DNA from: Pollenia angustigena
Lineage: Eukaryota > Arthropoda > Insecta > Diptera > Polleniidae
Assembly (NCBI GenBank): GCA_930367215.1
Contig: OV884056.1
Location: 42,470,308-42,534,307, forward strand
DNA: 64,000 nucleotides
Direction: 5' to 3'
Of the stretch, positions 32,259 through 43,152 are shown one piece after another (within the stretch, counting starts at the first letter, position 1; every line of letters starts with the position of its first letter). The position numbers were made by a program, and so were the translations under genes. The notes under the pieces are model-generated. The model was not told where the DNA came from, ran no database searches, and was given only the letters and a program-made list of their open reading frames with translations.

Positions 32259-35200
32259 GGCAGCATCCGCTGCACTGCTCCTCCGGGTGGTAGAGAGAGA
32301 GGAGGAGCTAATAATGATCCAAGAGCCATGGATCCACAAGGATCGGGTTTGCGGATTAAACCTCAAGGGCTATAAGCTCCTATATTCCAAAGCAACAGGT
32401 AAAATTAGATCTTGTATTTTGGCTAAAAACACGCTGGATATCTTCATTCTTTCTGATTTCAGTGATGAAGACAAAACTTCAGCGGCCCTAGAGATGGGCG
32501 ACATGTCGATCTGGATCGTCTCGGGCTATATGGCGCATGACCAGGACAATGAGCCACCTAATGGGCTTGTTCGTGGCTTGGTAGCCAAAGCCGGCTCCAT
32601 GGGTACCCCGGTGGTTATCTGTGCTGACGCTAACGCGCACCACATCACGTGGGGCAGCTCCAACACCAACACTAGAGGTGAGTCGCTATTTTCTTTTATC
32701 TGTAGCAGTAATTTGGAAATAGCAAACATAGGCGCGGAACCTACGTTCATTGTAGCTAATAGGCAGGAGGTTCTTGATGTGACATTGGTCAGCTCGGAAC
32801 ACTCCGACTTAATAAGTAACTGGGCGGTCTCAAATGACTGTTCTTTTTCGGACCACAGGTATGTTGAGTTTCAATTAGGTCCACCCCCCTTGGGGGTGTG
32901 TACTTTTGTGAATAGGAGGATAACGAGGTGGGACTATCAGGCTAGTCTATTCGTTGATTGTCTGGGCTCAGTCCCTGTCATTAGTGGCATTACGGAGACT
33001 GAAATGGCAGTGGAGTTCCTATCGGAGGCACTGCGTCAGGCAACGGCACTGGCCTGTAGGCCAGTGGTTAGGAAGAAGGGGGGCAAGCCACCATGGTGGA
33101 GATTGCACAGTCTCGCAGAGACTGTCGTAGGTTATTCAATATGGCTAAACGACTGGGAAACTGGGCGGATTATAAGTCGGCATTGAATTGGTTCAAGAAT
33201 TTGGTTAGATCGGCGAAACGGAATGCCTGGAGGAACTTCTGCAGCGGCGTGGAAGGCTCCTTTGAGACAAACCGGTTGCGCAAAATAATGGCTTCTTGCC
33301 CGGCTGTCCCTAGCTACATTCAGAAAGCTGATGGTAGCTGGACTACGAATAGTCAGCAGACGCTGGAGGTGTTAATTGACACGCACTTTCCTGGCAATTC
33401 CCTTCCAACACCACGGAAGATCAACTGCTTATCAGAGCCTGGACCCGTGTCCATTACTCTGTGCTATGATAGGCTCAATTGGGCGATAAGGAGCTTCGAC
33501 TCCTTTAAGGCTCCTGGTCCGGACGGTATTATTCCGGCCGACCTTCAAAAGAATGCGGGGCTTCTGATTCCTTGGCTGTCCGCTATTTATACGGAATGTA
33601 TTAGATTCTCGTACGTTCCTATCCGATGGACTAGATGTAGGGTTGTTTTCATTCCAAAGGGAGGTAAAGCATCCCACACCAGACCTAAGGACTATAGGCC
33701 AATCAGCCTGTCGTCTTTTCTTCTCAAGACCCTTGAAAGGGTCATTGATATTCGTCTGAGGATGTCTATTCCTAGACATTTGCTCTCTTCATCGCAGCAT
33801 GACTACACCAAGGGCAAGTCGGTAGAGACGGCGCTCCACACACGGGTCGGCTACATTGAGAAATCCCTTGAATTTCGGGAATACTCACTTGTGGCCTTTC
33901 TGGACATTGAGGGAGCTTTCAATAATGTCAAACCCAACTCCATCTTGGAGTCGATGAGGGAGGTTGGGGTTGACGATGTAATTTGTAGATTTATTGGTAA
34001 TCTACTCGATAATAGGATCATTGAATCCACGATGGGTGCTACTAATGTTTGCAGATTTGTGCACAGGGGCACCCCGAAAGGTGGGGTTCTGTCCCCTCTA
34101 CTATGGAACCTGACGGTGAACACTTTGCTGGGCCGGTTCGACAGATTAGGGATAAGAACCGTCGCGTATGCGGATGTCGTGGCGGTCGCGGGTAAACACC
34201 TGGACACATTGTCCGATTGTATGGAATCTGCATTGCAGATTCTAAGCTCTTGGAGCATTTCCTGTGGACTTGGTGTCAATCCACAGAAAACTGAATTGGT
34301 ACTCTTTACCAGGAAGTACAAGGTTGGCAACTTTAGGCTTCCTAGGCTAAACGGCACGGAGCTGAGGCTCTCGAACAGTGCCAAATATTTGGGCGTAATT
34401 CTCGATAGCAAACTATCATGGGAACTCAACGTTCGGACGAGGGTTGATAGGGCTATTGTGGCCTTATACACCTGCAAGAGATCCTTGGGCAGGAGCTGGG
34501 GCCTGGGCCCCAGGGGTGTCGAATGGATCTTTGAAGCGGTGGTAAAACCGATTCTCTTCTATGGGGTCATAGTGTGGTGGCCTGCCATGGAAAGGGGACG
34601 GTACTGCAGGATGCTTGAGAAAGTATATAGGTTGGCTGCGCTGATGATCACGGGATCATTCCGCTCGACACCGACGAAGGCACTGTTTACTATGCTAGAC
34701 TGGTTGCCGATTGATATCATGGCCGAACAACAGGCCTTGACTTCCGCTATGAGACTGGGGGCGGTGGGCCTATGGTCTACGCGGAACTATGGTCATGCCA
34801 GGGTCACGCTTCACGCGTCATACGACCTGGCGGGGCTGGACTATTGCACTCCGGAACCCTTTTTCGGTGCTTTGTTCACGGTTCATCATGGTAACTATGA
34901 TGAGCTGCTCGATAATACGCGATCTCTGGAGCCGACCCTGCGGGTCTACACCGATGGTTCCAGGATGGGCGACAGAGTGGGTGGAGGTTTCTTCATCGAA
35001 GAATTGGACATCAGGGTCTCTTTTAGGCTGCCAGATGGCAGTAGTGTGCTGCAGGCGGAAATCTCTGCCATAAAGCGGGCGGCAAACTGGCTGAAGTACT
35101 ATCGTATATCGAGGGATATATGTATATTTACGCACAGCAAGGCTGCCATTGCAGCTCTGGCTGGTGTCTTTACGACATCTATGTTAACAGTGGAATGCCG

Positions 35201-35789
35201 GATGTCTCTAAATGAGATCGCGAAACATTCCAGTGTAACGCTGACATGGGTACCAGGACACAGTGGGCTTCTGGACAACCATACTGCGGACAGTCTAGCC
35301 AAACAAGGCTGTCTGTTGGACGACATGTTCGTCGACGGCCTGATTGGCACTTCAATGGCCCGCTGCAGGACTCTCATCAGACGGGAGTCGTACAGTAGGG
35401 CTCAGGGGAGATGGCAGGGCGAGCATACCTGTTTGATGGCCAGGACTGTATGGCCTGGCTATGACGCGGAGAGAACGCGGGTACTACTCGGTTTCGGCAG
35501 GGACCGGATAAGGACAGTGATATCGGTTATCACGGGTCACTGGGTGATATGGACTCATGCTAGGAGGATGGGTCTTGCGTATAATGACTACTGCAGGAGT
35601 TGTCATGATGAGGAGGAGACGGTGTTTCACTTCCTCTGCAACCCCGGTCTGGCGGGCGTTAGGGTGAGGCATTTTGGGAGACCGGAATAGCCATGTCTGG
35701 ACGATTGGTCCAATGCGGGACTGAAATCGATCTACCTGTTCTGCAGGGAATCGGGGTGGTTCGAGACTGCGGTGACCTCTGGGGAATAG
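32221..35789 (+). pseudogene. LOA-group ORF2 of element E, broken
   Basis: The start MVKVTQINLHHSKAAS matches the start of copy B ORF2. The endonuclease is complete (MIQEPW, CADANAHHITWGSS, SDHRYVEF). Between about 33095 and 33120 the frame shifts: KPPWW is in one frame and CRRLFNMAKRL in another, where copy B reads continuously. The RT then continues (GTPKGGVLSPLLW), but YADD is YADVVAVAG with one residue fewer, so the second catalytic Asp is gone. RNase H follows (YTDGSRMGD, GHSGLLDNHTADSLA; the expected YVDS is FTHS, so an RNase H acid is also changed). A TAG at 35688-35690 interrupts the C-terminal region; the same frame goes on to a stop at 35787-35789. It is non-functional. Confidence 0.85.
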
Positions 35790-35903
35790 TCTGGTGGATA
35801 CTGGCTGACCCTTGTCACTGGCTAGGGGTATCACAAAGGGACCGCTATAAGGACCCAAGTGAGTCGTCTTCGTGACGGCTACCCATTTAACCTAACCTAA
35901 CCT

Positions 35904-36757
35904 ATGTTGACCACAAAACAATCCGATCGTGCGTATCAGCAAACATTTTTATGTATTTGACCGAACAAGGTGCGATATCTTGCGACCCTCTTGAGCCTTC
36001 TGTTTCTGGGCAAACAAACATGGCTCTAGCATTGTTGTGAAACTCATGGAAAGCAAAGTTAACAAGTGATTAATGCAATATAAATGCAAGCGTGGACTTA
36101 TTCCCTTTTTCCAATGAAAATAAAAATTTTGTGTTTCGTACAAAAAAATGGTTTGTCTTTAAAAGTGGGTTACCGTTGAAATTTGACAACAAAATTTTTA
36201 CCATACATTGTTAGTCATAAAAGAAAGTGTATCCACGCTAAATCTCAAAAACGCCAAAAATTGACTCATTCCCTTTATACACTGAACGACTCAAATGTGT
36301 ATTGGTTCATGAGTTATATCAACAAAATGCCCTTCATTTTGAACTCCTCCGAAACGGCTTGACCGATTTTTATGAAATTTTGTATGTGTCTTTGTTAGGT
36401 ATGAGAATAGGTCGTAGAGTATTTTATATCGTTAGAGGGCGCAAAATATTGCAGTAGGGGTAAAAGCTCCCACTCCCCAATCTTCTAAACTAATCAAACG
36501 GTTTTCTTAAAATTTGGAATGTAGACAATGTAACATCTGATAGAGAATAGGGTAAGAGGGCTAAAAGCTCGCCGTAACTAATCAACCGATTTTTTTGGAA
36601 ATTTCGCAGGCAAATAGTGTTACAGTTGGAAAGAACTATATCGTTAACTAAAATGCAAAAAGACGTAACTAACAAAAATATAATTTTACATATAACTTTG
36701 TAAATTGAAAACTATAAACATGTCAGAAAAACATGCATTGATAAGTCGTCCATGGAA
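35904..36757. repeat. long direct repeat, right copy (flanks element E)
   Basis: Begins immediately after the CCTAA tail of element E and matches 29568-30443 to its last bases. Beyond it the sequence (ATTCTTCAACCAATG) is unique. It contains the same right end of the putative DNA transposon and the ~105-bp monomers, with one monomer shortened by 14 bp. Confidence 0.9.
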
Positions 36758-37335
36758 TTCTTCAACCAATGTTCAAAGAAAACCATTTCATTATATTTTC
36801 TTAGAAAAAAAAATGTGTAATTACGTCGTTTTGCATACCTCAAACAAAAAAACTTGTAGTTACGTCCCTTTGTTTTTTGTTAATAAAAGTGCAATTTTTG
36901 ATCGCAGAAGTGTAAAATTTTGTCAAGACATAAAGTTTTATAGCATTCATAATAATCAATCAGAAACTCGATTTTGAATTTTTTGTTAGTTACGTCTTTT
37001 TGCATTTTAGCTAACGATATATATATTATTTAGGGCGTAAAATAGAGCAAGTGCGGTAAATACTCCCCCTACCTCTATCTTCTTAACTAATCAACCGGTT
37101 TTCTTAGAATTTGGTATGCATACACTGTAACATTGGAAAGAGGACAGGGCATTGAATCGGGCAAGAGGGGTAAAAGCTCCGCCTCCCTATATCTTCTTAA
37201 CTAATCAATTAATTTTCTTGAAATCGGGCAGGTAAATAGTGTAACATCTGGAAAGAACTTTGGCTACCAGACACTGTTACATCTGAAAGAAATAAGTTAT
37301 GTGGCAAAACAACGTATGCCGGGCCAGCTAGTTTT
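36758..37335 (+). repeat. ~105-bp monomers ending in a Helitron-like terminus
   Basis: Degenerate monomers at about 37045-37300 repeat 'GTAAAAGCTCC', 'CTTAACTAATCAA', 'TTTTCTTGAAAT' and 'GTGTAACATCTGGAAAGA', as in the direct repeats upstream. They end ATGCCGGGCCAGCTAG|T at 37331. A CTAG end preceded by this G+C-rich string is what I recall for insect Helitron 3' termini. The first part (36758-37040) holds no recognised gene. Confidence 0.45.
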
Positions 37336-37479
37336 ATAATAAATCTAATATTGTTAGGTTTAATTTTTTCGTTTTACACTTTTATTTATCTTGAACTTTG
37401 TTATTTGCACTTTGTCACTAACAAAATTGGTTTCGAACAATTTCCTAACGCTTTTTACATAACTGACGCTTATTTTCGT

Positions 37480-37677
37480 AATACGGAGTTGGAGTTTCGA
37501 AAGGGAATTTATTGTTCGTAATAGAGAGTTGCCGTTACGAAAGGAACTTTTTGTTTTCGAAGAGGTATAACAACTTCCGTTCATTTGAAACATATAGTAC
37601 GAAAATCGTAATACGCAGTACAAATTGTTCGAACTCGTAAATTATTTCTTTCGAATCGAAATACTCGGTAACCCCCA
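37480..37677. mobile_element. MITE family 4, one end
   Basis: GAAATACTCGGTAACCCCC at the right end, with TACGAAAATCGTAATACGCA and CAAATTGTTCGAACTCGTAA inward, matches the right arm of the MITE at 11186-11497. The left arm is only partly recognisable (TCGTAATAGAGAGTTGCCG). Confidence 0.6.
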
Positions 37678-37874
37678 GGTATGTTCATTAGGGACAGCTG
37701 TGATTATTCACCCATGTAATGTCAAATTATTTTATTGATTTTTGACGCTTGTTTTTGTTTTTCTGACTGCATTGAAGCAAAGCAAAGCAAGACTAAAATT
37801 TATTTTGTTCTTTTTCGTATGAGGAATTTGCAACATCGCCAAACAGTGGCGTTTAGAGCAAAACAATGCTTATA

Positions 37875-38031
37875 GGTCGATTACGGATAGCAACTGAATT
37901 GAAGTTGAGTTGCCAGTAGCGCATGTGAAAATATTAAACATAAAAAAATGAGTATGTTTTAACATGAGCGGCGTTGCCTGATTTCGCTGCTGTCAATTCA
38001 ACTTCAGTTGTGTTACCATTCGTAATCGACC
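37875..38031. mobile_element. palindromic MITE-like repeat
   Basis: GGTCGATTACGGATAGCAAC with TGAATTGAAGTTGAGTTG at the left is mirrored by CAATTCAACTTCAGTTG and TTCGTAATCGACC at the right. The element is about 157 bp. Confidence 0.65.
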
Positions 38032-38196
38032 CATTAATTAAAGAATCTAAATTAAATTCGATCGGAATTAATACCATTCTGATCCATTTGTTTGCCTTGA
38101 TTGTTTTCAATTTATGTCAAAACGGCCTTTGTTGCCTTACCTAATATAAATTTTTATTTCAGTTGCGTTGCCATTTAACAAATATTTTTGTTCTTA

Positions 38197-38334
38197 TTAC
38201 GGTTTACAACTCAACTAAGTGATGAGTTGTAATTTTTTGATGTTTTTTTGGTAACCGCAATATAACAGAGTTGTAAGCCATAATACAAAAACTGCAAAAT
38301 TTTAACTAAACAAGAGTTGAGTTGTAAACCGTAA
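38197..38334. mobile_element. MITE family 5, copy 1
   Basis: ATTACGGTTTACAACTCAAC at the left and its near-exact reverse complement at the right. TTTTTTGATGTTTTTTTGG and CATAATACAAAAACTGC lie inside. A related copy is at 51212-51375. Confidence 0.7.
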
Positions 38335-38664
38335 TTGGGGGTTTATTCGTTCTTTATGTATATTTGAATCATATTTAGATGTAAGAGAATATACAAATCT
38401 ATCATTTAATAAATAGTCTAATGAATATTGTAGTTAATTGCATTAAAAAAAACTGATTACTTTATTTTAAAGATTTATTGAAACATATCTGTATGTAATT
38501 ACGTTTGATAATTTATGTATTTAATTCTACATATAAAATGATTAGATGCTGTAAAGACATTAAATCAAAAAAATTGGTGAATATTTTATTTTAACGTAAT
38601 AAAATATGTTTAGATTTTTCTAATACCACTCAAGTTTAAAATAAATGACATTTTTAATTACTCT
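38335..38664. other. 3' flank of the lysine-rich protein gene
   Basis: AT-rich sequence just downstream (minus strand) of the stop codon, presumably 3'UTR. No other feature was seen. Confidence 0.4.
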
Positions 38665-39708
38665 CTACTCTGCTTTAGTTTCTTCATTATCTTTATTTTC
38701 TGCATCTATAAATTCTTCGTCATGCTGTTCATTAACCTGTTCTATATTATCCTGATCTTCAAAGTTTCCTTCAGGTTCCTCAGCGGCAGTTTCAGCATTT
38801 TCATCTTTGTTATTGCTATTTGGCTCTTCATCTTCATTTTTGCTGGCTGGCTCTTCATCTTTCTTTAATTCTTCCTTTTTTTCCTCCTTTTTGGTAGAAC
38901 TTGTAGCAGCAACTTTCGTTTTATTTGCACCAGCAATTTTCTTGGCCTTTCCCCCAACAATTTTCTTTGCATTTGAGTTTATTTTATTACCTCCTTGAAT
39001 CTTTTGTGTGTTCGTAGTTTTTTTTCCTGGTTCAGGTGCCAATAATTCTGTGAATTTACTCTTAGTTAAGGTCATGTTTCTTTGTTTTTCAAAGTTGTGT
39101 ATTCTGCTTAAACGAGAACGCAAGACGGCCTTAACTCTTGAGCTTAAATCCTCAAACCTTTGTTTTTCATTCGCTCTCAAGTACCTTAAATTTTTGTGAT
39201 AATCTTCAATTTTTGCATTTTGAGTTGGTGATTTAAAATCGCTTTCCATTGAAGCTATATCATACTCCTTTTTCAAAGAGAGAAGAGTTTGAAGTTTTTC
39301 TAAAGGATGTACGGCCAAAGCTTTAGCTTCAATCATAGTAAAACCAGCTTCATTAATTAAAATATTCATCCTTTTCTTAAAAGCGCCACCATAACGCGAT
39401 TTCTTACTTTTTAAACCCCTGGCAGCCAAAAACAATTGCTGCTTCTTCTTTCTTATTTCCAACGATAGATCGTTACAGGATTTGAGTGAGGATGTGGTGG
39501 AAGAAACTACTTTTTTATCTTTTATCGAAGATGTAGTAGCACGTTGATTGCCTGTGTTCTTTTGTAATCGCTCATAATCTTTTACTATTTGTGTATGGTA
39601 TCTTTTAGAAAGTCGATCTTGGGTAGTTTTATTACGTTTTTCTCCAAGTTTTTTCAAAATATTTAATGACTTTAGATACTGTTGTTTTGTTGCTGCATTG
39701 CGAGGAGT
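38665..39708 (-). CDS. unrecognised Lys-rich/acidic protein, last coding exon
   Basis: The open frame starts at a 3' splice site (TCTTTCATCTAG|ACTCCT at 39710/39708, phase 0) with TPRNAATKQQYLKS and has no ATG near its beginning. It is therefore the last exon of a gene whose first exon lies at higher coordinates and was not found. About 347 residues are encoded. The N-terminal two thirds is basic and helical (RKKKQQLFLAARGLKSKK, KRMNILINEAGFTMIEAKAL, coiled-coil-like). A Lys/Ala-rich linker (KIVGGKAKKIAGANKTK) follows, then a ~95-residue tail dominated by Glu, Asp, Asn and Lys. The composition suggests a nuclear or nucleolar protein, but the family was not recognised. No signal peptide or membrane segment is seen in this part. 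Confidence 0.7.
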   Translation of the reverse strand, partial: TPRNAATKQQYLKSLNILKKLGEKRNKTTQDRLSKRYHTQIVKDYERLQKNTGNQRATTSSIKDKKVVSSTTSSLKSCNDLSLEIRKKKQQLFLAARGLKSKKSRYGGAFKKRMNILINEAGFTMIEAKALAVHPLEKLQTLLSLKKEYDIASMESDFKSPTQNAKIEDYHKNLRYLRANEKQRFEDLSSRVKAVLRSRLSRIHNFEKQRNMTLTKSKFTELLAPEPGKKTTNTQKIQGGNKINSNAKKIVGGKAKKIAGANKTKVAATSSTKKEEKKEELKKDEEPASKNEDEEPNSNNKDENAETAAEEPEGNFEDQDNIEQVNEQHDEEFIDAENKDNEETKAE

Positions 39709-40223
39709 CTAGATGAAAGAAAAAAAAAATTAAAATTGATGATTTTTAAAAAGTTGTCTGTGTTAGGTCTACTACAATAAGTGAAAAAGAAAATAATTAA
39801 TTTTGTCATTATTTTAAGCAAACATGTTATAGTTTAATTCTAGGAATAATTAAATAATCTGCTTTAGCTTTCGATTCTATAAAACTAAATACCCAACAAA
39901 TCAAGAAAATTATTGTTCTTTATTATTTTTTATAAATTTAATAGCAAAGTTGTTAAAAAAAAAAAAACATAAATGCAAGGCAGCTTCATTTAATTTAGTT
40001 AAACTGTGCAAGAATTTGACACTTTTTTGTGATAAACGGGGGGAACCTGGCGTTTTAACCTAACTTGGGTACGCTGAATTCAGTGGTGCTAACCGTTTTT
40101 TTAGGTTCGCTCGTGTTTTTGAGATATATTCGCGTGACGCAAAAACGTTTTATTTTATTAAATAAATAAAAAACCGAAATTCCGCAATAAAATTACTTTT
40201 AAAATTCGTGTGTTCCATTTTAA
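39709..40223. other. intronic/upstream sequence with a dispersed repeat
   Basis: No 5' exon of the lysine-rich gene was recognised here. At 40055-40200 a repeat occurs (GGGTACGCTGAATTCAGTGG, AACCGTTTTTTTAGGTT, CCGAAATTCCGCAATAAAAT) whose relative is at 61540-61730. Confidence 0.45.
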
Positions 40224-41039
40224 TTTGCTGATGATGTGCAGCTTTTGTTTAAGGGCACACCTGAATTTTCTGATGTATTGCAAAATGTGATCAATTATAC
40301 AGTTCAGTTGTTAGATACTTGGGTTCTGGATAATGCGTTTGTAGTTAATACTGGTAAAACCAAGGCTATGTTGTTTGGCAAATGTAGTAGTTCTGAGTTC
40401 ACTATTACGCTAAGTGGTGGTGAAATTGAGTTTGCTGATCGTCTTAATTGTCTAGGTGTAATACTTGATACAAAACTATAATTTGAAGGTCATGTTAATT
40501 TCATAATAACTAAAGTGAACTTTACTTTACGTAAATTGTACAATACAGATTTAATCTTGCCAACTTATGTTAAGAAACAAATTGTTTATGGGCTTATAAT
40601 GCCAGTTTTTTTATATGGATTGGAGGTGTATTCTGGAACAGTTGGCTATATTCTAAAAAAAATAAGATTGGTTTTTAATCGAGTTATGCGATATCTTTAC
40701 TCGTTGAGAATAAGACAGCACGTCTCACCATTTGTTTTAAAATTTTTAGGTTTTCCATTTGTGGAGTTCATAAATTTTAGAAATCTTATTCACTTTTATA
40801 AGTCTTATAGGTTGCAAACTCCTGGGTATTTAATTCAGTTATTTGATTTTTGTAGATCAACGAGGAATAGACAGTTAAAGATACCGAAGTTATCTGCCGT
40901 ATTGGAACGTTCTTTTTATGTTAGAGTTGCACGGTCTTATAATAAGTTGCCTAATTTTTTGAAAACTTTTGATGTTTCTGCAAACACATATAAAAAAAGA
41001 CTGTTTATGGAACTTTCACGAAATCAATCTTCTATGTAA
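40224..41039 (+). pseudogene. jockey/CR1-like reverse transcriptase C-terminal fragment
   Basis: FADDVQLLFKGTPEF opens the fragment. RT palm/thumb features follow (VVNTGKTKAMLFG, RLNCLGVILDTKL), then an in-frame TAA at 40479-40481. The same frame continues with FEGHVNF..., LYGLEVYSG, and a C-terminal region (NKLPNFLKTFD) to a stop at 41039. One nonsense change plus the 5' truncation inactivates it. It aligns in order with the fragment at 53741-54312, showing the same family type. Confidence 0.8.
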
Positions 41040-41635
41040 TTGTTTTATATTGTTGTGTTGAATATTCATTAAAGGTTTATATTCATGAGATCTAAAAATT
41101 TATTTCTATGAAGCTTGGTGTGTAGTATTTTCTTTATGAACAAAAAATAAATCATTATTTGTACTCTAGAAGTTAATAAATATCCACTTTATATTTTTTT
41201 CTTCTGTGTAAACTTATTTATGTATTAATTCTTAGTAGCGGTTTTCACCCTTGATAGTAAAGTTCCTTGTAGGCCTTGTGAATCTTATTAATTTAGTTAA
41301 AGTACTAAGATTTACAACACTGCAACAACAAAATGTATTAGACTAAAATTTACTATGCTGTAGTTGAAAAATCCAACAAAAAGCTGTAGTAAACACCTTT
41401 GTTAAATAACCCAAAATAAAACAGTTGAAGAAACTATATCTGTCTCTCTCCCTCACTCAGCAACTTTATTAATTTACAATACTAACGAAAAAGTCACTCA
41501 CGCTTTGTAGTATAAAATCGTATTAAATAGAGCAGAGGTGTACACTTAATACAAAGGGTGAAAACCGCTAGTATTTTCGAAACTTTTTTATTATTTTATT
41601 ACTTATACGTATGTGTATGTATACACGCATATATG
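41040..41635. other. probable 3'UTR of the jockey-like fragment, no gene seen
   Basis: No coding content. GCGGTTTTCACCCTTGATAG at ~41237 and GGTGAAAACCGCTAG at ~41559 are an inverted pair, so another palindromic insertion may occupy ~41236-41573. Confidence 0.4.
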
Positions 41636-42061
41636 CCCTGCAAATAAAATTGGACCACCTGACCCATTTTGATAAAATGGACTACTCCATGGACTAGTCC
41701 GATGTAATGCAAGCATGGACCATGCCATTGTTAAAAAGTGTTTGTAGTGAGACGACATGTCTTCGTTTTTTAACGACATGCTTTCGTGTTTAAACGACTT
41801 CAAAACTAATCCTCTTGAGTATACCATGGAGTAGTTTTAAAACTACTCCTTACTGGTCCAAAGGTGGGTTATATACCATGGAGTAGTTTTAAAACTACTC
41901 CTTAGTGGTCCAAAGGTGGGTTATATGGTCCTCTCCTAGGACATCGTAATGTTAAATAGACCAGGTTTTTTCCATACGTTTGGGTTACTTGTGGACTAGT
42001 CCTGGTCCCTTGTGGACTACTCTTTACACGCGTGTTTGGACTGGTCCTATTATTTGCAGGG
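41636..42061. mobile_element. inverted-repeat element with CCCTGCAAATAA ends
   Basis: CCCTGCAAATAA with a nearby TTGGACCA at the left; TTATTTGCAGGG with TGGACTGGTCC at the right. The interior repeats GGACTAGTCC-like palindromes. Within it, 41821-41872 and 41873-41924 are a 52-bp tandem duplication (ATACCATGGAGTAGTTTTAA...) differing at one base. The target duplication is not clear. Confidence 0.55.
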
Positions 42062-42834
42062 TGGGTATGCAAGTACATATGTGTGTATACATGTTTTTTT
42101 TTTCATATAACTTTCTGAATCGTTCGTTTTGGGATTTTTCATAGCTAAAACTCTTACATTTTAATTAAGCTATCTAACCCTTTTGTAATTATATTTTAAC
42201 TTTAATATATTTTAATTTTTATATAATACATTCATATATTAATTTATTTACAATTGTTAGTAGAAATTTGTAACCGAGTATGGCCTTTAAAGGCTAGGTT
42301 ATACGTAATGTAAAAATAAAATAAATAAATAAAAGTTTCTAATACCAAATTTTGTTGCAAAATTAAACTAATTTTTCAGCAAATTTCCAAAATTTTTGTT
42401 TTTTAAAAATTAAAAAAAAATAATTTTATTCACAAAATATGAACAATTTTAATTAAACTTAATAATTTCATTAAAAGCCATATTTGTATGGTAGCCCCCT
42501 GAGGGGTGGAGTTTTATAACTTCCTAGTAGTTGACCCTAGGGGGATAAAATGTATGACCGGCCTCGCATCAAAAAATTTGGTTTCTGAAACGACTGCTCA
42601 GGTAAACCGTTTTTGAGATACGCGTATATACATATATGTTGTTCAACCTCCTCCATTTCCGCAATAACAATATATCTCGAAAACAAGAGATAACTTAAAA
42701 AAAAAACGGTAACCACCAATGGATTCAGCGCCAGGTGCCCCGCTTGTCAGTTTTTTTAACTAGCACAGTGTTATAAATTTCTAATACATTTTTCTCTTAT
42801 ACATATTCTTTTAAATTTTATATTAAATATGTTG
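42062..42834. other. intergenic sequence, no gene seen
   Basis: Apart from the jockey-like tail near 42284-42335, no coding or repeat feature was recognised. The minus-strand frame at 42537-42719 looks fortuitous. Confidence 0.35.
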
Positions 42835-42927
42835 GGCGATTCTATTCTAGACAACTTTTAACATCAATTTTAAAATCACAATATTTGATACTTTTTTGAT
42901 GCCAATTTAAAGTATAATATTGGTATT

Positions 42928-43152
42928 TCCACAGAAATGTCTACTTTTTGTCACGTAACGTCACCAACCATTTTTAATTGTTTCTCAAAGAATAGTGAAA
43001 ATATTATTTACTTTTTTGCATTTGGGTGTAGAGCGCAACTAGGTTTTCATTTAGTGAAAGAGAGGAAAAATTTTAACAACGTGGTTCTAAAATACAAGAA
43101 TAATTGCTAGGTGACGTGACGTGACAAAAAGACAGCTTTTCTGTGGAAGTTC
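42928..43152. mobile_element. inner inverted-repeat element 1
   Basis: TTCCACAGAAATGTC then TTTTTGTCACGTAACGTCACC at the left; the mirrored series GGTGACGTGACGTGACAAAA then TTTTCTGTGGAA at the right. The element is about 225 bp. Confidence 0.65.

Larger units (their letters stand above)
30444..35903 (+). mobile_element. LOA/R1-group non-LTR retrotransposon E, near full length
   Basis: It has a ~345-bp 5' leader, ORF1 (30789-32258), an overlapping ORF2 starting at 32221, a short 3'UTR, and a tail of CCTAA repeats (CCTAACCTAACCTA) ending ~35903. ORF2 is the same type as in copies A-C but much diverged (a different family), and the tail repeat differs too. The element sits exactly between two ~0.87-kb direct repeats. 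Lesions in ORF2 show it is no longer autonomous. Confidence 0.85.
40224..42335 (+). mobile_element. jockey/CR1-like non-LTR retrotransposon, 5'-truncated
   Basis: It begins exactly at the RT FADD motif and includes the RT C-terminal part to 41039. It probably continues as 3'UTR to GGCCTTTAAAGGC (~42284-42296) and a TAAATAAATAAA tail ending ~42335. The short GGCC..GGC hairpin followed by an A-rich repeat tail is also found near 56590-56630 in the relative at 52.5 kb. Another inverted-repeat element (41636-42061) lies within this span. Confidence 0.6.

Noticed and set aside
35885..35903. interstitial telomere (CCTAA repeats)
   Set aside because: Fewer than three units and located exactly at the 3' end of a retrotransposon; better read as its tail.
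36705..36977. 90-codon plus-strand frame
   Set aside because: Starts inside the direct repeat and runs into AT-rich unique sequence without family resemblance.
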